The notes: generated from the sequence alone by a model not told the origin. DNA of 64,000 nucleotides from Rikenellaceae bacterium (GCA_902362705.1 CABIXK010000003.1:117924-181923); one strand, 5' to 3'; counted from the stretch's first letter, positions 45,875-63,284 are shown. Numbers and translations are program-made.

Positions 45875-47365
45875 ATGAAGAAACTCATGCTCCTCCTGGC
45901 CTCGGCGGCCTCGGTGCTCACCGCAGCGGCCGAAGGCTACCAGGTGAACAACTTTTCGGCCCGCCAGACCGGTATGGCCAACGTGGGCGTGGCAATGAAG
46001 CTCGGCTCGGAGTCGCTCTACTTCAACCCGGCGGCCGCCGCGCACCAGCAGTCGAAGTTCGACATCTCGCTCGGGGCCACGGGCGTGCTCTCCTACGTCA
46101 CCGCCACGGAACTCCCCTCGATGGAGAACGACTACACCTCCTCGCTGCGCGAGAAGTCGGACAACAAGATGTCGACCCCGCTGCACGTCTACTTCAACTA
46201 CAAGCCCACCGAGCGCCTGGCCGTGGGCGTGGGCTTCTACACCCCCGACGGCTCGTCGGTCAACTGGGGCGACAACTGGTCGGGCGCACACCTCGTGCAG
46301 AAGATCAACCTGGCGGCCTTCACCGTGCAGCCCACCCTCTCCTACCGCATCTGCGACCGCCTCTCGATCGGTGCCGGTCTGATGATCGCCTGGGGCAACT
46401 TCGACCTCTCGCGTTCGCTGCTCCCCGTGGGTGCGGGCAATACGACGCTCGCCGGCGGCTTCACCCTGGCCTCCAACACGCTGGGCGCCATGGCTTCCGA
46501 CCCCGCCCTTTCGGCCGAGGAGGCGGCGCGCTATGCGGCCCTGGCCCAGCAGGCAGGTGCCGGAGCCCAGTATTTCGCCGGCAACCTGCGCGACCGGGCG
46601 ATCGTCTCGGCCAAGCTCGAGGGCGGCTCGAACGTCGCCGTGGGCGTCAACGCCGGCCTGCTGTGGGACGTCACCGACCAGTGGACGATCGGCATGAACT
46701 GGCGTTCGCGCATGAACATGAAGGTCGACGCCGGCACCGCCTCGCTCCGCTACGCCACCGCCGAGGCGCAGCAGTACCTGGGCCTGCTCAACTCGCTGAT
46801 GACCTCCCTGGGCCAGTCGCCCGTCATCCCGGCGCTCGACCGCGGCACCTTCGCCACCGAGCTGCCCCTGCCCACCACCGTGACGTGGGGCGTGTCGTAC
46901 CGTCCCAACGACAAGTGGACGATGGGCGTCGACCTGCAGTGGATCGGCTGGTCGGCCTATAAGGATCTCAACGTGTCGTTCAACGAGAAGGAGCTCGCCA
47001 TCGACGACATCTACTCCGTAAAGAACTACTCGAACACCCTCTCGGCCCGCTTCGGCGTGGAGTACAACGCCCTTCGCTGGCTCACGGCCCGCATGGGTAT
47101 CTACTACGACCAGAGCCCCGTCGACAGCAACTACCTCAATCCCGAGACCCCCTCGATGACCAAGATCGCCTATACGTTCGGCGCCTCGGTAGCTTTCTCG
47201 CGCCATGCGGCGCTCGACCTTTCGTACTGCTACGTAACGTCGGCCGACCCCGAGCGCACGGGCTCCTATCCGCTCTACACGGGCGACAAGCTCACCTCTG
47301 TTTTCGCGCGCAACTACAAGCTCCACGCCCACGTGCTCTCGCTGGGCGTGCGGGTGAATTTCTGA
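45875..47365 (+). CDS. FadL/OmpP1/TodX-family outer-membrane transporter
   Basis: This 496-residue beta-barrel has a signal peptide (cut after about residue 19). The FadL N-terminal plug region is YQVNNFSARQTGMANVGVA, with the family NPA motif in SLYFNPAAAA. Many alternating strands follow, and it ends in Phe (GVRVNF), as outer-membrane proteins do. It carries long-chain fatty acids or other hydrophobic molecules across the outer membrane. It is monocistronic, and a hairpin follows. Confidence 0.92.
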   Translation: MKKLMLLLASAASVLTAAAEGYQVNNFSARQTGMANVGVAMKLGSESLYFNPAAAAHQQSKFDISLGATGVLSYVTATELPSMENDYTSSLREKSDNKMSTPLHVYFNYKPTERLAVGVGFYTPDGSSVNWGDNWSGAHLVQKINLAAFTVQPTLSYRICDRLSIGAGLMIAWGNFDLSRSLLPVGAGNTTLAGGFTLASNTLGAMASDPALSAEEAARYAALAQQAGAGAQYFAGNLRDRAIVSAKLEGGSNVAVGVNAGLLWDVTDQWTIGMNWRSRMNMKVDAGTASLRYATAEAQQYLGLLNSLMTSLGQSPVIPALDRGTFATELPLPTTVTWGVSYRPNDKWTMGVDLQWIGWSAYKDLNVSFNEKELAIDDIYSVKNYSNTLSARFGVEYNALRWLTARMGIYYDQSPVDSNYLNPETPSMTKIAYTFGASVAFSRHAALDLSYCYVTSADPERTGSYPLYTGDKLTSVFARNYKLHAHVLSLGVRVNF

Positions 47366-47382
47366 AACCCGAAATAATTTTC

Positions 47383-47390
47383 TATATTTG
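47383..47390 (+). promoter_or_regulatory. -7 box of tRNA-Arg(CCT)
   Basis: TATATTTG lies 38 bp before the tRNA. Its last base is also the first base of the hairpin at 47390-47418. Confidence 0.7.
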
Positions 47391-47418
47391 CGGTGCGTTT
47401 TACTGGAAAACGCACCGC
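47390..47418 (+). terminator. Hairpin between fadL and tRNA-Arg(CCT)
   Basis: A perfect 12-bp stem (GCGGTGCGTTTT) with a 5-nt loop lies 25 bp past the fadL stop. It may end fadL transcripts, and it would also form the 5' leader of the tRNA precursor because it directly follows the tRNA -7 box. Confidence 0.7.
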
Positions 47419-47428
47419 AAATCATACC

Positions 47429-47500
47429 GGCTCCATAGTTCAAGGGATAGAACGAAGGTTTCCTAAACCTTAGATTCGCGTTCGAGTCGCGGTGGGGCTA
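47429..47500 (+). tRNA. tRNA-Arg (anticodon CCT)
   Basis: The acceptor GGCTCCA pairs with TGGGGCT (two G-T pairs). Anticodon stem AAGGT/ACCTT carries loop TTCCTAA, so anticodon CCT reads AGG. The T-arm is TCGCG-TTCGAGT-CGCGG. CCA is not encoded. Confidence 0.92.
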
Positions 47501-47517
47501 CTCGCTTAATCGAACTG

Positions 47518-47542
47518 AATGGGACGCATGCGTCCCATTTTT
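47518..47542 (+). terminator. Terminator of tRNA-Arg(CCT)
   Basis: The perfect palindrome ATGGGACGCATGCGTCCCAT (extended one base each side) is followed by a T run. It lies 18 bp upstream of the sdaA ATG. Confidence 0.85.
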
Positions 47543-47559
47543 CGGAACAAAGACCATTT

Positions 47560-48762
47560 ATGGAATCGCTCAGAGAGTTATTCAAGATCGGCCACGGCCC
47601 GTCGAGCAGCCACACGATGGGCCCCCGCAAGGCCGCCATACAATTCGCCGAGCGCTGCCCCGGCGTCGACGCCTACCGCGTCACGCTCTACGGCTCGCTC
47701 GCCGCCACGGGCAAGGGGCACCTCACCGACGAGGCCATCCTCGCGGTGCTCCGACCGCTGGCTCCCACCGAGATCGTCTGGCGGGCCGACACGGTGCTCC
47801 CCTTCCACCCCAACGGCATGCTCTTCGAGGGGCTGCGCGGCGGCGAGGTCGTCGACAGCTGGACCATCTTCAGCGTCGGCGGCGGCGCTCTGGCCAACGA
47901 AACCACGCGCCAGGAGAAAACGCCCGACATCTACCCGCTCACGACGATCGCCGAGATCAAGGAGTGGTGCTACCGCGAGGGCAAGACCTTCTGGGAGTAC
48001 GTCGGCGACTGCGAGGGACCCGAGATCTGGGACTACCTCGACACGGTGTGGAGCTCCATGTGCGAGACCATCGAGCGGGGGCTGAACAACGACGGCGTGC
48101 TGCCCGGCGGCCTGAAGGTGGCCCGCAAGGCGAGCACCTACTGGGTCAAGTCGAAAGGCTACACCGCCTCGCTGAGCTCGCGCGCCAAGGTCTACGCCTA
48201 CGCCCTGGCCACGGCCGAGGAGAACGCCTCGGGCGGGCAGGTCGTCACGGCGCCCACGTGCGGCTCGTGCGGCGTGGTGCCGGCGGTGCTCTACCACCTC
48301 TCGACCTCGCGCGACTTCCTGCGCATCCGCGTGCTGCGCGCGCTGGCCACGGCCGGACTGTTCGGCAACATCGCCAAGACCAACTCGTCGATATCGGGCG
48401 CCGAGGTGGGCTGCCAGGGCGAGGTCGGCGTGGCGTGCGCCATGGCGGCGGCCGCGGCGTGCCAGCTCTTCGGCGGCACCCCCTCGCAGATCGAGTATGC
48501 CGCCGAGATGGGTCTGGAACACCACCTGGGGCTCACGTGCGACCCCGTGTGCGGCCTGGTACAGGTGCCCTGCATCGAGCGCAACGCCATCGCCGCGGCC
48601 CGCGCGCTCGACGCCAACATCTACGCCACGCTCTCCGACGGCTCGCACCTGGTCTCCTACGACAAGGTGGTCGAGGTGATGAACGAGACGGGCCACAACC
48701 TGCCGAGCCTCTACCGCGAGACCTCCGAGGGAGGTCTGGCCAAGCGCGTCGAGAAGCGCTGA
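47560..48762 (+). CDS. sdaA: L-serine dehydratase, [4Fe-4S] type
   Basis: This 400-residue single-chain enzyme deaminates L-serine to pyruvate. The N-terminal beta domain starts KIGHGPSSSHTMGPRKAA. The catalytic alpha domain has TAPTCGSCGVVPAVL, KTNSSISGAEVGCQGEVG and CDPVCGLVQVPCIERNA, which hold the cluster cysteines. It is related in fold to the cyuA product at 28.7 kb. No TAnnTTTG box is seen between the tRNA terminator and the start, so it may be read through from the tRNA promoter. Confidence 0.95.
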   Translation: MESLRELFKIGHGPSSSHTMGPRKAAIQFAERCPGVDAYRVTLYGSLAATGKGHLTDEAILAVLRPLAPTEIVWRADTVLPFHPNGMLFEGLRGGEVVDSWTIFSVGGGALANETTRQEKTPDIYPLTTIAEIKEWCYREGKTFWEYVGDCEGPEIWDYLDTVWSSMCETIERGLNNDGVLPGGLKVARKASTYWVKSKGYTASLSSRAKVYAYALATAEENASGGQVVTAPTCGSCGVVPAVLYHLSTSRDFLRIRVLRALATAGLFGNIAKTNSSISGAEVGCQGEVGVACAMAAAAACQLFGGTPSQIEYAAEMGLEHHLGLTCDPVCGLVQVPCIERNAIAAARALDANIYATLSDGSHLVSYDKVVEVMNETGHNLPSLYRETSEGGLAKRVEKR

Positions 48763-48804
48763 CGCATCCCATGCGGCGGGACAACCTCCCGACGGCGCCT
48801 GCCG

Positions 48805-48846
48805 CGAAGCGGGGCGGTTCCTCCCTATCGGAACCGCCCCGCTTCG
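48805..48846. terminator. Bidirectional terminator between sdaA and luxR-type genes
   Basis: A 17-bp perfect stem (CGAAGCGGGGCGGTTCC) with an 8-nt loop lies between convergent genes. The rest of 48763-48946 shows nothing else. Confidence 0.8.
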
Positions 48847-48946
48847 GCTCTTCACCGCTCCTTCGGCCGCAGCGCCCGGCGTGCACGGGCATCTCCCTCC
48901 CGCATCGCACCATCCGACCGTCCGCAGCCTCCGCCCGCCCAGATGC

Positions 48947-49696
48947 CTACAACAGCCGCAGCTGCCGGGCCAGCCGGCACGCCTCGACCGAATTAACCGC
49001 ATGCAACCGCTCCAGGATGTTCTGACGGTGGCGGTGGACCGTGTGGAGGCTGATCGAAAGCCGGCGGGCGATCTCCTTGCTCGTATCGCCCGCGTCGATC
49101 AGCCGCAGCACCTCCCGCTCGCGGGCCGAAAGGGGAGAGCCGTCGGGCCGCCGCTCCAGAGGCACGATCCGTCCGTCGGGCAAATGGACGATGCGGCTCG
49201 CCGCCTGCTCGGCCGCCGCCGCATTGTAGAGACAGAGGGTGATGCGCGTGCACCCGTCGGCACCTCCCGCCAGGTAGAAGATCCGATGGAGCACACGCAG
49301 GTAGCGCCCGGCGCGGTCGCGCATGCGCAACGGCTGTAGCAGGCAGTAGCTCTGCCGGCGCTCCTCAGGGCGGTGTTTCAGCATCCTGAAAAAGCGGGAC
49401 TCGCACCGCAGCTTCTCCAGCAGGTCGTCGGGATGGATGCGGTCGAGGATAGCCTCCTCCCAGATCGAGCCCGTCTCTCCCACGCTTCCGCCTGCGGCAA
49501 TCCCGAGCGTCTCGGCCAACGCACCGTAATAGATTCTGCTGCGATCCCGCTCCAGGTCGCTCAACACCGCAATGGCCCCTTCGGTCAGGGCGTAGACAGC
49601 CGCCGTGCGACGGCACGCCTCGATACGCTCCTCCTCGCGCCCGCCGGCAAAGGACTGGCCGAGCAGCTCGGCGTTGAGTTCGCGCAAGATTTCCAT
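48947..49696 (-). CDS. LuxR-type (NarL/FixJ) transcriptional regulator
   Basis: This 249-residue protein has a C-terminal LuxR helix-turn-helix: SAREREVLRLIDAGDTSKEIARRLSISLHTVHRHRQNILERL. The N-terminal 170 residues (GRDRSRIYYGALAETLGI...RVLHRIFYLAGGADGCTRITL) look like a PAS-type sensor, similar to other orphan Bacteroidales LuxR proteins. No receiver domain is visible. Its target genes are unknown; it is divergent from the DUF1349 gene. Confidence 0.87.
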   Translation of the reverse strand: MEILRELNAELLGQSFAGGREEERIEACRRTAAVYALTEGAIAVLSDLERDRSRIYYGALAETLGIAAGGSVGETGSIWEEAILDRIHPDDLLEKLRCESRFFRMLKHRPEERRQSYCLLQPLRMRDRAGRYLRVLHRIFYLAGGADGCTRITLCLYNAAAAEQAASRIVHLPDGRIVPLERRPDGSPLSAREREVLRLIDAGDTSKEIARRLSISLHTVHRHRQNILERLHAVNSVEACRLARQLRLL

Positions 49697-49722
49697 AGGA
49701 TCCGGATTGATTATTTTCAGCC

Positions 49723-49754
49723 ATTGCCGGCCAACGGCCGGCGCGCTATCTTTG
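49723..49754 (+). promoter_or_regulatory. Promoter of the DUF1349 gene
   Basis: ATTG (49723-49726) and TATCTTTG (49747-49754) are 20 bp apart. The spacer contains the inverted repeat GCCGGCCAACGGCCGGC. Confidence 0.8.
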
Positions 49755-49807
49755 TGCTGCAAAGTTCGGCTTTTTCCACCGAAAAAGCGACACCAAAAAC
49801 CGATCGC

Positions 49808-50458
49808 ATGAAAAAAATCCTCTCCCTCCTGGCCTGCTGTGCACTCCATGCGGCAGGCGCCCAGACGCTCGACCGCATGCAGTGGTTCAACGAGCCGGAA
49901 CGGTGGTCGATCGACGACGACCGCCTGACGATCTACGCCACGCCCCACAGCGACTACTGGCGCATCTCCCACTACGGATTCACCGTCGACGACGGCCCCT
50001 TCTGCTACGCCACCTACGGGGGCGAATTCGAGGCGAAGGTCCGCATCGACGGCGATTACCGCACCCGTTTCGACCAGGCGGGGCTCATGCTGCGCATCGA
50101 CGCCGAGCGCTGGATCAAGGCGGGCATCGAGTATGTCGACGGCCGCTACCACCTCAGCTGCGTCGTAACCGACGGCAGGAGCGACTGGAGCGTCATCGCC
50201 CTCGACCGACCCGTCGAGACGGTATGGATCAAGGCCGTGCGCCGGCTCGACGCCGTGGAGATCTACTACTCGTTCGACGACGACACCTACACGATGATGC
50301 GCAACGCCCCCTTTCGCGACCGCATTCCCGTGCAGGTGGGGATGATGGCAGCCAGCCCCGACGGCGACGGGTTCGAGGCGCGCTTCGACGGCTTCCGCGT
50401 CACCCACCTGCCCGACCTGCGGCGCACGGAGTGGCTCGAACGACACGCCGCCGAGTAG
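49808..50458 (+). CDS. Exported DUF1349 (concanavalin-like beta-sandwich) protein
   Basis: This 216-residue protein has a signal peptide (MKKILSLLACCALHAAGAQ). The DUF1349 fold follows: MQWFNEPERWSIDDDRLTIYA, DQAGLMLRIDAERWIKAGIEY and VQVGMMAASPDGDGFEARFD. Related lectin-like proteins bind carbohydrates, but no function is proven. It is monocistronic, divergent from the LuxR-type gene and convergent with rpoC. Confidence 0.88.
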   Translation: MKKILSLLACCALHAAGAQTLDRMQWFNEPERWSIDDDRLTIYATPHSDYWRISHYGFTVDDGPFCYATYGGEFEAKVRIDGDYRTRFDQAGLMLRIDAERWIKAGIEYVDGRYHLSCVVTDGRSDWSVIALDRPVETVWIKAVRRLDAVEIYYSFDDDTYTMMRNAPFRDRIPVQVGMMAASPDGDGFEARFDGFRVTHLPDLRRTEWLERHAAE

Positions 50459-50493
50459 CTGACGGCAAGCCCCCGACGCACGTCCCGCCAACG

Positions 50494-50532
50494 AAAAACC
50501 CCTCCCGCCCGAAACGGCGGAAGGGGTTTTTC
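50494..50532. terminator. Bidirectional terminator between the DUF1349 gene and rpoC
   Basis: A 15-bp stem with one mismatch (AAAAACCCCT-CCGCC) and a 6-nt loop is flanked by A5 and T5, so it works on both strands. It ends the rpoBC operon. Confidence 0.93.
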
Positions 50533-50553
50533 CATCTATATCGGGAGCCGAGC

Positions 50554-54819
<4,266 letters not shown>

Positions 54820-54849
54820 ATTCTTTTCCTTTTTCTTGTCGTCGTTTAA

Positions 54850-58710
<3,861 letters not shown>

Positions 58711-59051
58711 CGTCAGATCCATGAATTAGATGAAGCGTAATTGCCGCCGGGGTTACGCAAGCCCCCTGAAGAGCGGTCCGACCCGAACCGCGGCCGGTGC
58801 GGCGGAACGAAGAGGAGCAGTCCCCGTCGCAGAGGCGGACTGATCCGGCCGGCATGCCGGAAGGGCGCGACGCCCCGCTCCTTTTATCCCGTCAAAGCCC
58901 CCGATTCAGGCACAACGGCCCCGGGAGCATCCTAACATTCCAAAGAGGGGACACAGCTCTCGCTCGGCACTTCCACACTCTTTAGATCAAGAAAAGGCAT
59001 AGAGCCAACACGCGGTCGGCCCTATACCTGTTTCCGTTCGAACGGCCGAAA
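58711..59051 (-). other. rplL-rpoB spacer
   Basis: This 341-bp spacer has no gene. It is GC-rich with a 12-bp palindrome CCGGCATGCCGG (58849-58860). No perfect TAnnTTTG box is seen on the minus strand, so rpoB is probably read from upstream. The spacer may hold RNase or attenuation signals separating ribosomal-protein and polymerase expression, as in other bacteria. Confidence 0.5.
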
Positions 59052-59426
59052 CTACTTGAGCTCGACCTCGGCACCTGCCTCCTCGAGCTGGCCCTTGATC
59101 GACTCGGCCTCCTCCTTGGAGATACCCTCCTTGATGGCCTTGGGGGCACCGTCTACGAGGGCCTTGGCGTCGCCCAGCGAGAGACCTGCGATCTCCTTCA
59201 CGACCTTGATAACCTGGAGCTTGGCCTGGCCGGCGCTCTTCAGGATCACGTCGAAGGTCGACTTCTCGGCGGGAGCGGCCTCGCCTGCGGCAGCGGGAGC
59301 TGCAACGGCAACGGCGGCAGCAGCCGGCTCGATGCCATACTCCTCCTTGAGGATCTGAGCGAGTTCGTTAACCTCGGTAACCTTCAGGTTTACCAGTTCT
59401 TCAGCGAGTTTCTTTACGTCTGCCAT
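59052..59426 (-). CDS. rplL: 50S ribosomal protein L7/L12
   Basis: This 124-residue stalk protein has an N-terminal dimerisation helix region ([20 protein letters not shown]), an Ala-rich hinge (about 35-55) and a C-terminal factor-binding domain ([12 protein letters not shown]...[20 protein letters not shown]). Length and composition are normal. Confidence 0.98.
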   Translation of the reverse strand: MADVKKLAEELVNLKVTEVNELAQILKEEYGIEPAAAAVAVAAPAAAGEAAPAEKSTFDVILKSAGQAKLQVIKVVKEIAGLSLGDAKALVDGAPKAIKEGISKEEAESIKGQLEEAGAEVELK

Positions 59427-59467
59427 AGTTGTAAGCTTATAAATTTGTTTTTAATTCTTGATTGTGA

Positions 59468-59992
59468 TTAGTTGTTTCTCGATTCGAGCGTCTTCACGAG
59501 GCCCGCAATCTTCTGACCTGCACTACCCTGCAGTGCGGAGATAACATTCTTCGCAGGCGACTGGAGCAGAGCGACGATGTCTGCGACGAGCTCCTCCTTC
59601 GACTTGATGTTGCACAGAGCCTCGAGCTGGTTGTCGCCCACATAGACGCAACCCTCGGCGAACGCCGCCTTCAGCACGGGCTTGTCCGAAGTCTTGCGGA
59701 ACTCCTTGATCAGGACCGCCGGAGCCTTCGCGACATTGGTGAACATGATCGAGGTGGGACCCTCCAGTACCTTGACCAGATCCGCGTCGGCCTTCTCCAC
59801 CTTCTCGAGCGCCTTGGTGAAGAGGGTGTTCTTCACGACCACCAGCTTCACGTCGCTCTCGAAGCACTTGCGACGCAGGGCAGCGGTCTGACCGGCGTTG
59901 AGCGCCTCGATGTCGGCGATATAGAAGTGAGGATAGGTCTGAAGCTGCTCGGCGAGGCTGTCAATGACAACCGATTTTTCTTCCTTAGTCAT
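59468..59992 (-). CDS. rplJ: 50S ribosomal protein L10
   Basis: This 174-residue protein forms the base of the L7/L12 stalk. Visible features are KSVVIDSLAEQLQTYPHFYI, the RNA-binding LRRKCFESDVKLVVVKNTLF and GPTSIMFTNVAKAP; the C-terminal helix would bind L7/L12. It lies only 18 bp after rplA, so there is no room for the long autoregulatory L10 leader known from E. coli. Confidence 0.97.
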   Translation of the reverse strand: MTKEEKSVVIDSLAEQLQTYPHFYIADIEALNAGQTAALRRKCFESDVKLVVVKNTLFTKALEKVEKADADLVKVLEGPTSIMFTNVAKAPAVLIKEFRKTSDKPVLKAAFAEGCVYVGDNQLEALCNIKSKEELVADIVALLQSPAKNVISALQGSAGQKIAGLVKTLESRNN

Positions 59993-60010
59993 CTTTTACT
60001 GTCCTCCTTC

Positions 60011-60709
60011 TTATTTGGTTTCAACGGATTTGGAATCGATCTGCAGGCCCGGGCTCATCGTGGTCGAGAGATAGATACTCTTCACATAAGAACCTTTCGC
60101 TGCCGACGGCTTGAGTTTGATGATCGTGTTGAGCACCTCCTTGGCGTTCTCCACGATCTGCTCGGGCGTGAACGAAATCTTGCCCACCGACGTGTGGATG
60201 ATACCGAACTTGTCGACCTTGAAGTCGATCTTACCGGCCTTCACCTCCTGAACGGCCTTGCCGACCTCCATGGTCACCGTACCCGTCTTGGGGTTGGGCA
60301 TCAGACCGCGGGGACCGAGGATACGGCCCAGCGCACCGACCTTGCCCATCACGTTGGGGGTGCAGATGATCACGTCGACGTCCGTCCAGCCGGCCTTGAT
60401 CTTGTCCACATACTCGTCCAGACCCACGAAGTCGGCGCCTGCGGCCTGAGCCTCGGCCTCCTTCTCGGGGGTGCAGAGCACCAGCACGCGGACCTTCTTA
60501 CCGGTACCGTGGGGCAGCGTCACCACGCCGCGAACCATCTGGTTCGCCTTGCGGGGGTCTACGCCCAGGCGCACGTCTACGTCTACCGATGCGTCGAACT
60601 TGGTGAACGAGATTTCCTTCAGAAGAGCGGCAGCCTCCGCGAGCTTGTAGGCCTTGCCGGCCTCCACCTTCGCGTAGGCGATTTTCTGATTCTTTGTCAA
60701 CTTACTCAT
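60011..60709 (-). CDS. rplA: 50S ribosomal protein L1
   Basis: This 232-residue two-domain protein of the L1 stalk has [34 protein letters not shown] and [15 protein letters not shown]. It is 12 bp after rplK, as in most bacteria, and may repress this pair by binding its mRNA; this is known from other species, not seen here. Confidence 0.98.
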   Translation of the reverse strand: MSKLTKNQKIAYAKVEAGKAYKLAEAAALLKEISFTKFDASVDVDVRLGVDPRKANQMVRGVVTLPHGTGKKVRVLVLCTPEKEAEAQAAGADFVGLDEYVDKIKAGWTDVDVIICTPNVMGKVGALGRILGPRGLMPNPKTGTVTMEVGKAVQEVKAGKIDFKVDKFGIIHTSVGKISFTPEQIVENAKEVLNTIIKLKPSAAKGSYVKSIYLSTTMSPGLQIDSKSVETK

Positions 60710-60721
60710 CTTCTCTTCGCA

Positions 60722-61162
60722 TTACATGTTAGGAAATTCACCGACGACGTTGATACCCATGCTGCGGGCCGTACCGGCTACCATACGCATGGCGGCCTCG
60801 ACCGTGAAGCAATTCATGTCCGACATCTTGTCCTGGGCAATGGCGCGAACCTGCTCCCACGTCACCTCGCCCACCTTCGTGCGGTTGGGCTGTGCGGAGG
60901 CCGTCTGTACCTTGGCTGCTTCCTTGAGCTGGACAGCTACGGGCGGCTGTTTTACAACGAAGTCGAACGACTTGTCGCTGTAGACGGTGATGATGACCGG
61001 AAGAACCTTGCCTGCCTTATCCTGCGTGCGAGCGTTGAACTGCTTGCAGAAGTCCATGATGTTGACTCCCTTCGAGCCCAACGCGGGACCTACCGGGGGC
61101 GAAGGGTTAGCGGCACCGCCTTTGATCTGCAATTTGATAAATGCAGCAACCTCTTTTGCCAT
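60722..61162 (-). CDS. rplK: 50S ribosomal protein L11
   Basis: This 146-residue protein has the N-terminal Pro-rich segment [20 protein letters not shown] (thiostrepton-region partner) and the C-terminal RNA-binding domain ([16 protein letters not shown]). Length is normal. Confidence 0.98.
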   Translation of the reverse strand: MAKEVAAFIKLQIKGGAANPSPPVGPALGSKGVNIMDFCKQFNARTQDKAGKVLPVIITVYSDKSFDFVVKQPPVAVQLKEAAKVQTASAQPNRTKVGEVTWEQVRAIAQDKMSDMNCFTVEAAMRMVAGTARSMGINVVGEFPNM

Positions 61163-61178
61163 AGTTTTCCTTGGTTAA

Positions 61179-61739
61179 TTATTCTTTTTCCACTTGTGTG
61201 AAGCCCAACTCCATAGGAGTCTTGCGCCCGAATATCTTCACCGATACCGTGAGCTTCTTGCGCTCGTTGTCGACTGTCTCAATGGTACCTTGGAAGCTTG
61301 AGAAAGGACCGTCCGTAACCTTGACGGTCTCGCCGACAAAGAAGGGTATTTCGTTCTCCTCCTCCTGTGCGTTGAGCTCGTCGACGCGGCCCAGAATGCG
61401 CGCGACCTCCTGCGGACGCAGGGGGGTGGCATTCATTTTGCGGCTGTCTTCCTTGGTGTCGCCGAGGAATCCCAGCACATTGGGAGTGTTGCGAATGATT
61501 ATGGGAATCTGACCTACAAAAGCGGCCTCCACCAACACGTAACCCGGATAGGAGACCTTCTCTTTGGAGATCTTCTTTCCGTTACGGATCGTGTAGACCT
61601 TTTCGGTGGGGATGAGGACCTGCGAGATGTACTCCTCGAGGTGGTTGTGACGAATCTCCGACTCGATGTACTCCTTGACCTTGTTCTCCTTACCGCCGAT
61701 GGCGCGTACTACGTACCACTGTTTCTTGATTTCGCTCAT
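61179..61739 (-). CDS. nusG: Transcription termination/antitermination protein NusG
   Basis: This 186-residue NusG has an NGN domain (QWYVVRAIGGKENKVKEYIE...SYPGYVLVEAAF) and a C-terminal KOW domain (FFVGETVKVTDGPFSSFQG). The start at 61739 (MSEIKKQW) follows secE by 14 bp; the longer open frame upstream runs through secE. Confidence 0.97.
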   Translation of the reverse strand: MSEIKKQWYVVRAIGGKENKVKEYIESEIRHNHLEEYISQVLIPTEKVYTIRNGKKISKEKVSYPGYVLVEAAFVGQIPIIIRNTPNVLGFLGDTKEDSRKMNATPLRPQEVARILGRVDELNAQEEENEIPFFVGETVKVTDGPFSSFQGTIETVDNERKKLTVSVKIFGRKTPMELGFTQVEKE

Positions 61740-61753
61740 CGTACAGGCAGGAA

Positions 61754-61951
61754 TTAACGGCCGAGATTGCCCAGCATCTTGTAGATGGCGGCCATGAGGT
61801 TCTCGAAGGTCAGGTCCATAGCGAGCACGACGACGGCGAAGATGACCGACGCCACCATCACCACCACCGTGGAGCTCTGGAGCTGCGGGAACGTGGGCCA
61901 CGTCACCTTGTTTACAAGCTCGTTGTAGGATTCTTTAACGTAATTGAACAT
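61754..61951 (-). CDS. secE: Preprotein translocase subunit SecE
   Basis: This 65-residue single-helix form of SecE has an amphipathic N-terminus YVKESYNELVNKVTWPTFPQ (the Trp-Pro-Thr motif) followed by the membrane helix VVVMVASVIFAVVVLAMDL. It is a core part of SecYEG. Its size fits Bacteroidota. Confidence 0.95.
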   Translation of the reverse strand: MFNYVKESYNELVNKVTWPTFPQLQSSTVVVMVASVIFAVVVLAMDLTFENLMAAIYKMLGNLGR

Positions 61952-61970
61952 ATCGTCGTTTCGCTTTACT

Positions 61971-62044
61971 TGGCAGGAGCAGAGAGATTCGAACTCCCAT
62001 CAACGGTTTTGGAGACCGCTATTCTACCCTTGAACTATGCTCCT
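61971..62044 (-). tRNA. tRNA-Trp (CCA)
   Basis: The acceptor AGGAGCA pairs with TGCTCCT, the discriminator is G, and 3' CCA is encoded. Anticodon stem GCGGT/ACCGT carries loop CTCCAAA, so anticodon CCA. It sits between tuf and secE, the usual place in many bacteria. Confidence 0.96.
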
Positions 62045-62079
62045 AAAAGAGGAGGCGATGCGGTCGGGCACCGCCTCCT
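62045..62079 (-). terminator. Hairpin between tuf and tRNA-Trp
   Basis: Stem AGGAGGCG/CGCCTCCT is followed on the minus strand by CTTTTA, directly before tRNA-Trp. It probably terminates part of the tuf transcripts; the rest would read into tRNA-Trp and secE-nusG. Confidence 0.7.
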
Positions 62080-62096
62080 GGAATTATGGGTGTGAA

Positions 62097-63284
62097 TTAC
62101 TTCACGATCGACAGGATCTGACCTGCACCCACCGTACGGCCACCCTCGCGGATTGCGAAGCGCAGACCCTCGTTCAGGGCTACGGGGTAGATCAGCTTCA
62201 CGGTGATGGTCACGTGGTCGCCCGGCATTACCATGTCGACGCCGGCGGGCAGGTGAACCTCACCCGTTACGTCCATCGTACGCAGGTAGAACTGGGGACG
62301 GTAGTTGTTGTGGAACGGCGTGTGGCGGCCGCCCTCCTCCTTCTTCAGGATGTAGACCTCGGCGGTGAACTCCGTGTGCGGGGTGATCGAGCCGGGCTTG
62401 GCGATAACCATACCGCGCTTAACCTCCTTCTTGTCGATACCGCGGAGCAGCAGACCTACGTTGTCGCCGGCCTCGCCCTCGTCGAGCAGCTTGCGGAACA
62501 TCTCGACACCGGTGCAGGTCGAGGTGAGGGTCTTCTCCTCCAGACCGATGATCTCGACGGGATCACCCACGTGGATGATACCGGTCTCGATACGACCCGT
62601 AACCACGGTACCGCGGCCGGTGATCGAGAATACGTCCTCGATAGGCATCAGGAAAGGCTTCTCGTTCTCGCGCTGGGGCAGGGGGATGTACTCGTCGACG
62701 GCAGCCATGAGCTCCATGACCTTCTCCTCCCACTTCGGCTCGCCGTTCAGACCGCCGAGGGCCGAACCGCGGATGATGGGGGCGTTGTCGCCATCATAGT
62801 CGTACTTCGAAAGCAGGTCGCGAACCTCCATCTCGACCAGGTCGAGCATCTCGGGGTCGTCCACCATGTCGCACTTGTTCAGGAAAACGACGATCTTCGG
62901 CACGTTCACCTGACGGGCGAGCAGCACGTGCTCGTTGGTCTGGGGCATGGGACCGTCGGTTGCGGCAACTACCAGGATGGCACCGTCCATCTGAGCGGCA
63001 CCCGTTACCATGTTCTTCACATAGTCGGCGTGGCCCGGGCAGTCTACGTGAGCGTAGTGGCGGTTAGCCGTCTGGTACTCCACGTGGGAGGTATTGATCG
63101 TGATACCGCGCTCCTTCTCCTCGGGGGCGTTGTCGATCGAGTCGAACGAACGGAGCTCCGACAGACCGGCCTTAGCCAGAACGGTCGTGATAGCGGCGGT
63201 AAGGGTGGTCTTACCGTGGTCAACGTGACCGATGGTACCGATGTTCACGTGCGGTTTCGAACGGTCAAATTTTTCTTTTGCCAT
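62097..63284 (-). CDS. tuf: Elongation factor Tu
   Basis: This 395-residue GTPase brings aminoacyl-tRNA to the ribosome. It has G1 [12 protein letters not shown]2 region [13 protein letters not shown]3 [10 protein letters not shown]4 NKCDMVDD and G5 SAL. The C-terminal beta-barrels end in [10 protein letters not shown]. It is the only tuf in the window. It follows three tRNA genes and precedes tRNA-Trp. Confidence 0.99.
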   Translation of the reverse strand: MAKEKFDRSKPHVNIGTIGHVDHGKTTLTAAITTVLAKAGLSELRSFDSIDNAPEEKERGITINTSHVEYQTANRHYAHVDCPGHADYVKNMVTGAAQMDGAILVVAATDGPMPQTNEHVLLARQVNVPKIVVFLNKCDMVDDPEMLDLVEMEVRDLLSKYDYDGDNAPIIRGSALGGLNGEPKWEEKVMELMAAVDEYIPLPQRENEKPFLMPIEDVFSITGRGTVVTGRIETGIIHVGDPVEIIGLEEKTLTSTCTGVEMFRKLLDEGEAGDNVGLLLRGIDKKEVKRGMVIAKPGSITPHTEFTAEVYILKKEEGGRHTPFHNNYRPQFYLRTMDVTGEVHLPAGVDMVMPGDHVTITVKLIYPVALNEGLRFAIREGGRTVGAGQILSIVK

